A stretch of DNA of 64,000 bases. Origin: Rhodoblastus sp963713695 (GTDB taxonomy: Bacteria > Pseudomonadota > Alphaproteobacteria > Rhizobiales > Beijerinckiaceae). Position 1 is the stretch's first letter. Every line of letters starts with the position of its first letter. The stretch is from contig CAVQMU010000009.1 in the NCBI GenBank assembly GCA_963713695.1, forward strand, positions 1 through 64,000, in the 5' to 3' direction. Shown one piece after another: positions 9,840 through 18,802 of this stretch. Made by a program: the position numbers and the translations under genes. Under the pieces are notes generated by a model. That model saw only the letters and a list, made by a program, of their open reading frames with translations, ran no database searches and had not been told where the DNA came from.

Positions 9840-10049
9840 GACCAAGGGCTCGTCCGGTTCGAGCCACAATGGAAGAACGCGCCGCGCTTGTCACCCGGCC
9901 AATCGCGCAAGGACGCGCCAAGCATATTTCGATGATAAAACAACTTGATGCGACAGATTTCTAATTCTCAGCTTGATAACGGTTCATTAACCATGTCTTC
10001 AGCTTATTCCCGCATCTATCTGTTACATCACGCTTTATAACCGCAGCCG

Positions 10050-11877
10050 TCATTCCGCCGCGGCTTCGGACGCTGCTTCGGCGACGACGAGCGGCCGCAG
10101 TTCGAACTGGGTCCGGTGCAGCAGGGCGTAGACGCCGTCCTTGGCCAGCAATTCGTCCTGGCGGCCGGTTTCGATGACCTTGCCGCCCTCGATCACGCAG
10201 ATGCGCTCGGCGTTGGCGACGGTCGACAGGCGGTGGGCGATGACAATCGTCGTGCGGCCCGCGCAAAGCGTTTTCAGCGCCTCCTGCACGGCGCGCTCGG
10301 ATTCGGTGTCGAGCGCCGAGGTCGCCTCGTCGAGCAGGATCAGCGGCGCGTCCTTGAGGAAGGCGCGGGCGATGGAAATGCGCTGGCGCTGGCCGCCGGA
10401 CAGCTGCATGCCCTGCTCGCCGACCGGCGAGTCGTAGCCGCGCTCAAAACCGATGATGAACTCATGCGCATGCGCGGCCTTGGCCGCGGCGACGATTTCT
10501 GCTTCGCTCGCGCCCGGCTTGCCGAAGGCGATATTGTCGCGGATCGAGCCTTTGAACAGAAACGTGTCCTGGCCGACATAGGCGATCTGCCGGCGCAGCG
10601 AGGCGCGCGAAAAGGCGCTTGATATCCTGGCCGTCGATCAGGATTTTGCCGGCGCCGGGCTCGTAGAAGCGCAGCAGCATGCTCATGGTGGTGGTCTTGC
10701 CGCCGCCCGAGCGCCCGACCAGCGCCGTGGTCTGGCCCGCCTCGGCCGTGAAGCTCAGGTTGTCGAGCACCTTCTCGCCGGCGCGATAGAAGAAATCGAC
10801 CTTCGTCGAACTCGACCCTGCCGGTGGTGATTTCAGTTCCGGCTCGTCGCCCGTCTCGGCCTCGGGCACCGGCATGTCGAGGAAATCGTAGAGCATGCCG
10901 ACGCCCATCAGCGAGGTCGCGAGGTCGACATGCAGGCGGGCGACGCGTTTGGCCGGTTCGGTCGCCAGCAGCAGCGCGTCGAGGAAGGCGAAGAAATTGC
11001 CCGGCTGCTGGCCGCTGTAGATCACGCGATAGCCGCCGTAGACCACGACCATGGCGATGGCGAAGCCGGCCAGCGATTCCATCATCGGGCTCGAGCGCGA
11101 CTGGATGCGCGACAATTTGTTGGCGGCGCGCTCGAAGCTTTCGATCGCCGAGACCTGCTTGCTCGCGCATAAAAGGTTCGAGCGTGAAGGCCTTGACCAC
11201 GCGAATGCCCTGCGCCGTTTCCTGCAGGGATTCGAGAATGGCGCGAAAATCCCTGGAATTCCGTCATCATCACCTTTTTGGCGCGGCTGCCGAGCTTTCG
11301 CACGCCGACAATGGCCAGGGGCATGATCAAAACAGCCAGCGCCGCCAGCAGCGGGTCCTGCACGAACATGGCGTAGGTCAGGCCGATGGTCGTCAGAATG
11401 TCGCGGCCGAGCGCGGTGATCAGCATGTTCAGCGCGCCCGAGGCGGCCTGGGCGATGAAGGCCTGCCGGGCGATGAATTCGGTGGAATGACGGGCGTTGT
11501 AGAAGCTGATGTCCATCGCGAGCATCTTGTCGAAGATGCGCGTCTGGATGGTCGGCGATGATGTTGTTGGCGATTTTCGACAGGATCACCTGCTGGCCAT
11601 AGGTGGCGAAGCCCTTGACCGTGTAGATCGCCATGATCGCGCCGCCGATCAACCACATGGCGGTGATGTTGCGTTCGACGAAGATGTGATTGACGATGTC
11701 GCCCATGATGAAGGCGGTCATCGTCGTCGTCGCGGCGATGAGCCCCATCATGACGAACGCGGCGACATAACCCTTGACGTGCTTGCGGCCCTGGTCGCGG
11801 ATCAGCCGCTCGACCAGGTGCAACTGCCCCTCTGTGAACAGTCTTGTGCGCAAGCGATTGGTCAGTTTGGAAAACAA
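10050..11877 (-). CDS. ABC exporter, fused permease-ATPase (MsbA/ABCB type), frame broken by indels
   Basis: Half-size ABC exporter of about 608 aa after correction. The N-terminal half has membrane helices (FVMMGLIAATTTMTAFIMG, AMWLIGGAIMAIYTVKGFA). The ATPase half carries Walker A GRSGGGKTT, signature LSGGQRQR, Walker B LILLDEATSALD and the H-loop VIAHRLSTV. The branch is the lipid/multidrug exporter family; substrate cannot be told. Reading-frame breaks lie near 11560, 11262, 11163, 10840, 10800 and 10612, of both signs, with all motifs preserved across them, as expected for sequence errors. Confidence 0.85.
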
Positions 11878-12106
11878 ATATGCGTCTCGCTGCGGTCGCC
11901 CGTCGGGTCAAAGTCCGTTCCGACCGCTGGGAACGCCCGTGGTTTGGCCAAAACCGGCGAAACGCCGGCTACTTTCGGCCCTTGCCCCTGCCGCCGCCGC
12001 GCGGCGGCGCAAATACGAGGCCAAATTCTCGGACCTTCTAGTGAAAGGGTTTAGCCCGTGTGTCAATGACACGGGAGACACAGCCCCCGGCTAATCGTCG
12101 ATCGCC

Positions 12107-12919
12107 CTAGCGCAGATGGACGGAAAGGATCTGGAACAGGGAAAGGCCGAGTTCGGCCAGAATCAGCAGCACAATCGCAAATTCCATGCGCGAGGAGCGG
12201 TCGGCGTCGATGATGTCGGTCAGCGCCCGCACCGTCTCGACGATCACGTCGATCTTGCGCTGCAGGGTTTGCGCCCGCTCCTTCAGCTCATATTCGTCCT
12301 CGAGGCGCGCATAGAGACGCTCGAGGTCTGGCCGGTCCCACAGCACGTCGGGCTTGTCCTCGACCGCGACGCGGCCGGAGACGCGGTGCTGCACGCCGAG
12401 CGCCTGGCCGATCAGCCGCAGCATTTCGCGCCGGTCGCGCATCGGCCGACCCTGCCGGGCCAGCGTGGCGGCGAGCGGCTCGACCTTGTCGAACACGCTG
12501 TTGACCTCGCGCTCGTCGCGCCCCAGCGCCACGCTTTTCGCCAGGGCGTCGGAAAAGACAAGGAACCGATGGTCGGAGAGATCCTTCAGGGCGATAGGGC
12601 CGCCGGGCGTAATCCGGTCCTCGCCCTCGCCGCCGATGGTGAGGATGGCGATTTCGTCCTCCTTGCGCAGGCGGGCGCCGACGATGCGATCCTTGAGCTT
12701 GGCCAGAATGTCCTCTTCTTCCAGCGGCGACAGGCCGACCAGGACCGCCACGCCATAGCGGTAAAGCGCCACGCGGCCGCCCTGCCCGACATGAAAGGCC
12801 AGCGGCGCCGCGGAAATGGCGTCGGCCCGCTCAAGCCCGGCGATGTCGATGCGGTCGCCAAGAAGAAGCGCGCGCGCCGTGACCCGCAGGGCCGCGGAAA
12901 GGGGTTGGGATTCGCTCAT
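12107..12919 (-). CDS. RMD1/DUF155 family membrane protein
   Basis: A 270-aa protein of the RMD1/Sif2 (DUF155) family. Landmarks are the middle region GVAVLVGLSPLEEEDIL, the conserved stretch QALGVQHRVSGRVAVEDKPD and LWDRPDLERLYARLEDEYEL, then a coiled helix (ERAQTLQRKIDVIVETVRAL) and one C-terminal membrane helix (EFAIVLLILAELGLSLFQI). The mitochondrial relative RMND1 is linked to mitochondrial translation; the bacterial role is unknown. Single gene, divergent from the TauE gene. Confidence 0.85.
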   Translation of the reverse strand: MSESQPLSAALRVTARALLLGDRIDIAGLERADAISAAPLAFHVGQGGRVALYRYGVAVLVGLSPLEEEDILAKLKDRIVGARLRKEDEIAILTIGGEGEDRITPGGPIALKDLSDHRFLVFSDALAKSVALGRDEREVNSVFDKVEPLAATLARQGRPMRDRREMLRLIGQALGVQHRVSGRVAVEDKPDVLWDRPDLERLYARLEDEYELKERAQTLQRKIDVIVETVRALTDIIDADRSSRMEFAIVLLILAELGLSLFQILSVHLR

Positions 12920-13059
12920 CGGGGCGTTTTAGCGGAATTTTGCGACGATTGCTCGGATTCATGTCAATCCTGCCTCAATCGTCACAAACGCTTGACCGAA
13001 CCTGTCCAAGATACATATATTCAGAAATCTCAATATATTGGCGCGCGGGAGCGAAATGG

Positions 13060-13860
13060 ATGGATTTTTCGCCCGGCGACGGCCCGGCCCTGGCGTCCGG
13101 CGTGCTCGTCGGCTTCGTTCTCGGCCTGATCGGCGGCGGCGGCTCGGTTTTCGCCACGCCGCTGCTCGTCTATTTCGTCGGCCTGCGCGATCCCCATATC
13201 GCCATCGGAACCGGCGCGACCGCGGTGGCGATCAATGCCCTGGTCAATCTCGCGGGACACGCCCGCGCCGGCAATGTCCGCTGGCCCTGCGCCCTGTTTT
13301 TCGCCGCCGCCGGCTCGCTTGGCGCGGTCATCGGCTCCTCCATTGGCAAGCTTGTCGATGGCCAGAAGCTCTTGCTGCTGTTCGGCGTGCTCATGCTGGT
13401 CATCGCCGTGCAGATGGCGCTGAAAAAGCCGGTCGAAAACAATGACGAGGTGCGGATGACCTCGGAAAACGCCTTGCGCATGGCGCCCTCGCTGGCCATT
13501 TTCGGCCTCGGCGCCGGGGCGCTCGCCGGCTTCTTCGGCATTGGCGGCGGGTTTCTGGCAGTGCCGGCGATCATCGCGGCCACGCAAATGCCGATCCTCT
13601 ACGCGATCGGCTCGTCGCTGGTCTCGGTCACGGTTTTCGGCGCGGCGACGGCGGCCAATTACGCCTTGTCCGGGCTGGTGGACTGGCGCATCGCCGGCTT
13701 CCTGCTGGCGGGCGGAATTGTCGGCGGCGTCGGCGGCGGCGTGCTCGCCGGCCGCCTGGCGGTGCGCAAGCAGATGCTGACGCAGGTTTTCGCCGTCCTG
13801 GTGGCCGGCGTCGGCCTCTATGTGATTTATCGCGGCGCACGCGTGCTGTTCGCCGTTTGA
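13060..13860 (+). CDS. TauE/SafE family anion exporter
   Basis: A 266-aa inner-membrane protein with about eight hydrophobic segments in two related halves. The paired glycine motifs GFVLGLIGGGGSVFATPLL (residues 18-36) and GALAGFFGIGGGFLAVPAI are typical of TauE/SafE sulfite and sulfonate exporters. The ATG at 13060 follows a GGGAG site; the reading frame is open upstream but lacks a membrane-protein start there. Genes for a TrpD2-like protein, siroheme synthase and an Mrp carrier follow on the same strand, which fits a link to sulfite or nitrite metabolism; this link is inference. Confidence 0.8.
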   Translation: MDFSPGDGPALASGVLVGFVLGLIGGGGSVFATPLLVYFVGLRDPHIAIGTGATAVAINALVNLAGHARAGNVRWPCALFFAAAGSLGAVIGSSIGKLVDGQKLLLLFGVLMLVIAVQMALKKPVENNDEVRMTSENALRMAPSLAIFGLGAGALAGFFGIGGGFLAVPAIIAATQMPILYAIGSSLVSVTVFGAATAANYALSGLVDWRIAGFLLAGGIVGGVGGGVLAGRLAVRKQMLTQVFAVLVAGVGLYVIYRGARVLFAV

Positions 13861-13944
13861 GGAGCCGCCGCCCTTGTCCACGCCGCGTCCGGGATTATGC
13901 TGGCCGCCAGATCAAAAATGCTTTCCCAACACAGGGATGAACAC

Positions 13945-14946
13945 ATGCCGCATACGCCACACCCCTTCGCCAGATACATCGCCATCCTCGGACGCGGCAA
14001 GCATCTGACCCGTCCCCTCACGGTCGATGAGGCGGACGAGGCGATGGGCATGATCCTGCGCGACGAAGTCCTGCCGGAACAGCTCGGCGCCTTCCTGATG
14101 CTGTTGCGAGTGAAGGAAGAAAACGGCGCGGAAATCGCCGGTTTCGTCAAGGCGGTGCGGAAAAGCCTTCCCTCGCTGCCGCAAAACCTCGCCGATGTCG
14201 ACTGGTCCTCCTACGCTGGCAAGAAGCGGCAATTGCCGTGGTTCCTGCTCGCGGCCCTGTGCCTTGCCCAGAACGGCCACAGCGTTTTCATGCACGGATT
14301 CGACGGGCATACGGCGGGACGGCTTTATACTGGCGACGTGTTGCGCGCCCTCGGCCTGCCGCCGGCGGAAAATTTCGCGCAGGCCGCAGAAAAACTCGCC
14401 CGGAACAAGTTCGCCTATCTCGACCTCGGCCAGATCAGCCCTCCTCTCGCGCGAATGATGGGCTTCAAAAAGATTCTCGGCCTGCGCTCCCCCGTCCACA
14501 CCATCGCCCGCATGATCAATCCCTTTGGCGCGCCTTGCCTGCTGCAGGGCATTTTCCACCCCAATTACATGAAGACGCATCGCGACGCCGCGCTGCTGCT
14601 CGGAGAGAGGAACATGGCGGTGTTCCGCGGCGAGGGCGGCGAAATCGAACGCCGTCCCGGCAAGCCCACGGAGACGCTCGGGCTCATTGGCGGCGTCGAG
14701 GTCGAGGAGCGCTGGCCGCCGATACTGGAGGAGCCGCGGCAATTGCCCGATGAGTCCATGGACCTCGCGGGCCTGCTCGCGGTCTGGCGCGGCGAGGCCA
14801 AGAACGCCTATGCCGAGGCCGCCGTCACCGGCACGCTCGCCTTGGCGCTGCGCACCATGGGCCTTGCGAAAGGCATGGCCGAAGCGCAAGCCATGGCCGA
14901 GTCCTATTGGGCTGCGCGCGACCCCGCCAGGCTGCTGGCCGCTTGA
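13945..14946 (+). CDS. TrpD2/YbiB-like glycosyltransferase-family protein
   Basis: A 333-aa protein related to anthranilate phosphoribosyltransferase (YbiB/TrpD2 type). The helical N-terminus (RPLTVDEADEAMGMILRDEV) and the catalytic-like core (HGFDGHTAGRLYTGDVLRAL, LRSPVHTIARMINPF) are present, but the classical TrpD GTGGD phosphate loop is replaced by HGFDG. YbiB proteins bind nucleic acid rather than make tryptophan. The ATG at 13945 follows an AGGGATG site; 13897 is an upstream alternative. Fourteen bases separate it from cysG, a pairing often seen near nitrite or sulfite reductase genes. Confidence 0.75.
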   Translation: MPHTPHPFARYIAILGRGKHLTRPLTVDEADEAMGMILRDEVLPEQLGAFLMLLRVKEENGAEIAGFVKAVRKSLPSLPQNLADVDWSSYAGKKRQLPWFLLAALCLAQNGHSVFMHGFDGHTAGRLYTGDVLRALGLPPAENFAQAAEKLARNKFAYLDLGQISPPLARMMGFKKILGLRSPVHTIARMINPFGAPCLLQGIFHPNYMKTHRDAALLLGERNMAVFRGEGGEIERRPGKPTETLGLIGGVEVEERWPPILEEPRQLPDESMDLAGLLAVWRGEAKNAYAEAAVTGTLALALRTMGLAKGMAEAQAMAESYWAARDPARLLAA

Positions 14947-14960
14947 ACGGAAAGCATCGC

Positions 14961-16387
14961 ATGGACCGGCTGCCCCTGTTCCTCAATCTGAAAGACCGGC
15001 GCGTAGGCGTGATCGGCGACGGCGCCATCGCCGCCCGGCGCGTCGAGACGCTTTTTCGCGCCGGCGCAGACGTCGTGCTTTTCGTCGCAAACCCCAGCGA
15101 CGAGTTCGACGATTCTGCAAGGCCAGTTTCGCCTCGGCGACCTCGCGGCCGAAAACGCCTTCCAGGGCTGCACGCTCTGCTATTTCGCGCCGGAGGAGGG
15201 CGAGGAGCCCGAACCTGCCCTGCTCGCGCGGGCGCGCGCCGGCGGGCGCCCTGGTCAATGTCGCCGACCACCCGCAGATCTCCGATTTCATCGTGCCTTC
15301 GGTGCTCGACCGCAGCCCGCTCATCGTCGCCATTTCGACCGGCGGCGACGCGCCTTTGCTCGGACGCATGCTGAAGGCGCGCCTGGAAACGCTGATCCCC
15401 AGCGGCCTATGGCCGCCTCGCCTCCCTCGCCGGCTCGGGTCGCGCGTCATTAGCCGACAAATTGACCAGCCATTCCGCGCGCCTGCGCTTCTGGGAGCGC
15501 ATCTATGACGGCCCCATCTCGGAAATGGTGCTGTCCGGCGACGAGGCGAAGGCCGCGGCGGCGCTCGACCATGAGATCGCCGCCTGCCAGCCGGACGGCT
15601 CGGCGACGGCTGAGACGCAGCGCGGAGAAGTCTATCTGGTCGGCGCCGGGCCGGGCGACCCCGATCTTCTCACCTTCCGCGCCTTCCGCCTGATGCAGCA
15701 GGCCGATGTCGTGCTTTACGACCGGCTGGTCGAACCGGCGATCATGGACCGCGTGCGTCGGGACGCCGAACGCATCTACGTCGGCAAGCGCCGCGCCGAT
15801 CACGCGCTGCCGCAGGAGGAAATCGGCGAGCTGATGGTCAAGCTCGCCTTGCAGGGCAAGCGCGTGCTGCGGCTCAAGGGCGGCGATCCCTTCATCTTCG
15901 GACGGGGCGGCGAAGAAATCGAAAAGCTCGCCGAGCATCGCATTCCCTTCCAGGTCTGCCCCGGCGTGACGGCGGCGGCGGGCTGCTCGGCCTACGCCGG
16001 GATACCGCTGACCCATCGGGATCACGCGCAATCCTGCGTCTTCGTCGACGGGGCACGGACGCAACGGCCCGATCGACCTGGACTGGTCGACGATTCTGCG
16101 CCCACGCCAGACGGTGGCGGTTTACATGGGCCTGGCCCATCTCGACTTCCTGATGCGGGAGTTCCTGAAGCACGGCGCCGATCCGGCCCTGCCCGTGGCG
16201 ATCGTTGAAAACGGCACCCGCGCCAACCAGATCACGGTCACAGGAACGATCTCCAACATCACGCAAAAGGCTGATCGACGCGGGACTGCGCGGCCCGACC
16301 ATCATCATCGTCGGAAGCGTCGTCACATTGCGCGAAAAACTCAACTGGTATTCACCGAAATCCGAGGCTGATCATGGCGACGAATGA
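14961..16387 (+). CDS. cysG: siroheme synthase CysG, frame broken by indels
   Basis: Trifunctional enzyme making siroheme from uroporphyrinogen III. The N-terminal dehydrogenase/ferrochelatase half has the NAD fold (RRVGVIGDGAIAARRVETL) and NVADHPQISDFIVPSV. The C-terminal methyltransferase half has YLVGAGPGDPDLLTFRA, RLKGGDPFIFGRGGEE and PGVTAAAGCSAYAGIPLTHR. About 474 aa after correction. Breaks near 15105, 15240, 15404, 16045 and 16267 shift the frame while leaving all motifs intact. It overlaps the next gene by 14 bases, so coupled translation is likely. Siroheme serves sulfite and assimilatory nitrite reductases, neither of which is in the window. Confidence 0.88.
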
Positions 16388-17482
16388 ACAGGTTTTAGCG
16401 GCGCTCGAAGCGATCCCGGGACCGGACGGCAAGACCCCCTGCCCGATCCGGCGCGCTGTCCGGGCTCAACATCCGCGAAGGCAAGGTCTATCTCACCCTG
16501 TCCGTCGCGCCCGAGCAGGCGCAGGCGCTCGAGCCGATGCGCGAGGCCGCGCAGAAGGCGATCGCGGCGCTGCCCGGCGTGGACGCCGCCTTCGTCGCGC
16601 TGACCGCGGAGCGGCCGGCGCAGGCCGCAAGGCCCGCGCATGCGCCGCATGCGCCGCACGGCGACGCCCCGGCGCAAGGCTCCGGGTCTTGAACGCGTGA
16701 AAAAGATCATCGCCGTCGCCTCCGGCAAGGGCGGCGTCGGCAAATCCACCACCGCCGCCAATCTCGCCGCGGCGCTGGCCGCCTCGGGACAAAAGGTCGG
16801 GCTGCTCGACGCCGACGTGTTCGGCCCGTCGCTGCCGCTGCTGTTCGGCATCAAGGGCAAGCCGGGTTTCGCCGCCGACGGCAAGAGCCTGTTGCCGTTC
16901 GAGAAATATGGCGTCAAGCTGATGTCGATCGGCTTTCTCGTGCCCGAGGACGCCGCCGTGGTCTGGCGCGGCCCCCTGGTGATGACCGCCATCAAGCAAT
17001 TGCTCAATGACGTCGCCTGGGGCGATCTCGACATACTGGTCGTGGACATGCCGCCCGGAACGGGCGACGTGCAGCTCACGATGGCGCAGAACGCGACGCT
17101 CGCCGGCGCGATCGTCGTCTCGACGCCGCAGGATCTCGCGCTGATCGACGCGCGCCGGGCCGTCGCCATGTTCAACCAGGTCAAGACGCCCGTGCTCGGC
17201 CTGTTCGAGAACATGAGCTATTTCCTCTGCCCGCATTGCGGCGGCCGCTCGGACATTTTTTCACACGGCGGCGCGGAAAAGGAGGCGGAAAAGGCCGGTC
17301 TGCGCTTCCTCGGCGCCTCGCCGCTCGACATGATGATCCGCGAGACCTCGGACAAGGGCGCGCCGGTGGCGGCTCTGTCGCCCGAATCGCCGCAGGCGCA
17401 GCCCTATCTCGCCCTGGCCCGCAGCGTCATCGAGGCGCTGGCTTCAGGCGGCCGCAAGGCGCCGGTTTTTACTGTCGGCTAA
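16374..17482 (+). CDS. mrp: Mrp/ApbC-type Fe-S cluster carrier ATPase, frame broken by indels
   Basis: P-loop Fe-S scaffold or carrier of about 369 aa. A MIP18-like N-terminal domain reads as NEQVLAALEAIPGPDGKTP then, after frame repair, GLNIREGKVYLTLSVAPEQA. The ATPase part has the deviant Walker A ASGKGGVGKST, GLLDADVFGPSLP, VVDMPPGTGDVQLT and the C-terminal cysteine pair in YFLCPHCGG that bridges a cluster in the dimer. Breaks near 16440, 16455 and 16660. Directly after cysG, which fits maturation of siroheme/Fe-S enzymes. Confidence 0.88.
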
Positions 17483-17503
17483 AGCCGGCAAAAAGGGGGT
17501 TTC

Positions 17504-18166
17504 ATGCATCGTCGCACTTTCCTGTCCGGCGTGGCCCTGGCGGTCGCCGCTCCCGGTTTCGCGCTGGCTCGGGAGGACGATGTCTCGCCTCGGGAGGACG
17601 ACCTGTCGCCTCGGGAGGGCGACCGGTCGCCTCGGGAGCACGACCTCTCTCCGCTTCCAGCCGGCGTCGATCCGCGTGCTTGCCCCGGCCTGTCATGGGC
17701 GGGATCGGGGCCGGCGGCGATCGAGATTTTCGATTACAACTGCCCCTATTGCCGCGCGGTGTTCAGGGCGCTCGACGCGCGCGTCGCCGCGGGCGGCGCG
17801 TTGCGGCTTGGCTTGATCGACAGCCCGCTGCTGTCGATCGGCTCGATCCAGGCGGCGAAGCTGCGACAGGCCGTGTTAAAACTCTACGGTCCCGGGAAAG
17901 CCTATGCCTATCACCGCCACGTTTTCGGCGGTCGCGGGGCTGTCGACGGCGAGGTCGGGCTTGCGGCGGTGAAAGCGCTGCGCCTCGACGTGGCGAAAGT
18001 GACTGAAGAGGCCGACGGCGACCGTGTGCGCGATATTCTGGTGGGACAGTCGCATTTCCTCGATCGGGCCGGCGCCCGCTCGACGCCCTCCTTCATCCTC
18101 GGCGGCAGGCTCCTGTCGGGCTGGCCCGGACCGGCGCGATTCGACGCGGCGTTGAAGGGAGCTTGA
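17504..18166 (+). CDS. periplasmic DsbA-like thiol oxidoreductase with acidic N-terminal repeats
   Basis: A 220-aa thioredoxin-fold protein. The signal is Tat-like or Sec (MHRRTFLSGVALAVAAPGFA). The active site is IFDYNCPYCRAVF, a CPYC pair as in glutaredoxins rather than the DsbA CPHC, and the cis-proline loop is ARSTPSFILGG, as in Com1/DsbG-type proteins. Between signal and fold sit four copies of a 7-residue acidic repeat (SPRE followed by Asp-rich residues), encoded by 21-bp tandem repeats at 17568-17651. It probably oxidises or isomerises disulfides in exported proteins. Twenty-one bases after mrp, so possibly the same transcript. Confidence 0.75.
   Translation: MHRRTFLSGVALAVAAPGFALAREDDVSPREDDLSPREGDRSPREHDLSPLPAGVDPRACPGLSWAGSGPAAIEIFDYNCPYCRAVFRALDARVAAGGALRLGLIDSPLLSIGSIQAAKLRQAVLKLYGPGKAYAYHRHVFGGRGAVDGEVGLAAVKALRLDVAKVTEEADGDRVRDILVGQSHFLDRAGARSTPSFILGGRLLSGWPGPARFDAALKGA
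17568..17651 (+). repeat. four 21-bp in-frame tandem repeats
   Basis: Units at 17568-17588, 17589-17609, 17610-17630 and 17631-17651 share the start CTCGGGAG and differ mostly in the middle. They encode the acidic linker of the DsbA-like protein and could change copy number without breaking the frame. Confidence 0.85.
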
Positions 18167-18185
18167 CAGACGCGGCGAGCGCGTC

Positions 18186-18404
18186 TCAGCGCAACAGCCT
18201 TGTGACGGCGGCAGCCCAGGGCGACGAGGTGAAGAGGTAAAACCCCCCCGCGCCCACGCCGACGACCGTAAGACAGCCGAGAACGAGCGGCGCGCGGGAT
18301 AGCTTCGCATCCGCTTTTTTCGCCAGCGCCGCGCGCATGTCCCTCACGGCGCCGCCCTTGGTTTGAAAGTCCCGCGAAATGCCAAATGATTTTCCGGGCG
18401 CCAT
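18186..18404 (-). CDS. small single-pass membrane protein
   Basis: A 72-aa protein of unknown function. A charged N-terminal half (MAPGKSFGISRDFQTKGGAV) precedes one membrane helix (APLVLGCLTVVGVGAGGFYL). The ATG at 18404 follows a GCGAGG site. It converges with the DsbA-like gene; a short inverted repeat without T tail (18168-18186) lies between the two ends. Confidence 0.5.
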   Translation of the reverse strand: MAPGKSFGISRDFQTKGGAVRDMRAALAKKADAKLSRAPLVLGCLTVVGVGAGGFYLFTSSPWAAAVTRLLR

Positions 18405-18802
18405 TATTTTTGCCTCGCTCGCATTTCGATACAGCGGCGCAGCGCCCAGGGGGACGCGCTAACTGATTAGTTTTTAATCGCTTGCAAGGCTTGCGCGGAG
18501 CTGTTCGCCTCATTTGGAAACTGCGGCGCTGGTTGGCGGCGACGGCTTTCAGGCGCCGACCGCCGCCTTGGTTGCTTCGCTCCACTCGCATTGACAATGG
18601 TCGGCCGGATAAAGCAGCCGGGACGCGGAAAAAGCCGGCGACCGGCGAAGCCCGATACGCCGCGGCGGCGCCGCCTCGCGACAGCTTCGGGCAAGAACTC
18701 CATCGTAGCTATCAATGAGATAGATCACGCTCGTTTGCGCAAATCGAAAGCTTGCAGTTCGACGACCCCATTTTTTTCTCGTTTTTTCAGAGGCATCAGC
18801 AC
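18405..18802. other. 398-base intergenic region, no gene seen
   Basis: Contains the start regions of the small membrane-protein gene (minus) and of the globin-coupled receptor gene (plus). No open frame with a convincing start, no hairpin with a T tail and no clear promoter boxes were recognised. Confidence 0.5.

Noticed and set aside
12055..12075. Terminator between the RMD1 and ABC exporter genes
   Set aside because: A 7-bp hairpin is present but no T tract follows on either strand.
18168..18186. Terminator between the DsbA-like and small membrane-protein genes
   Set aside because: A 7-bp inverted repeat without T tail; too weak to call.
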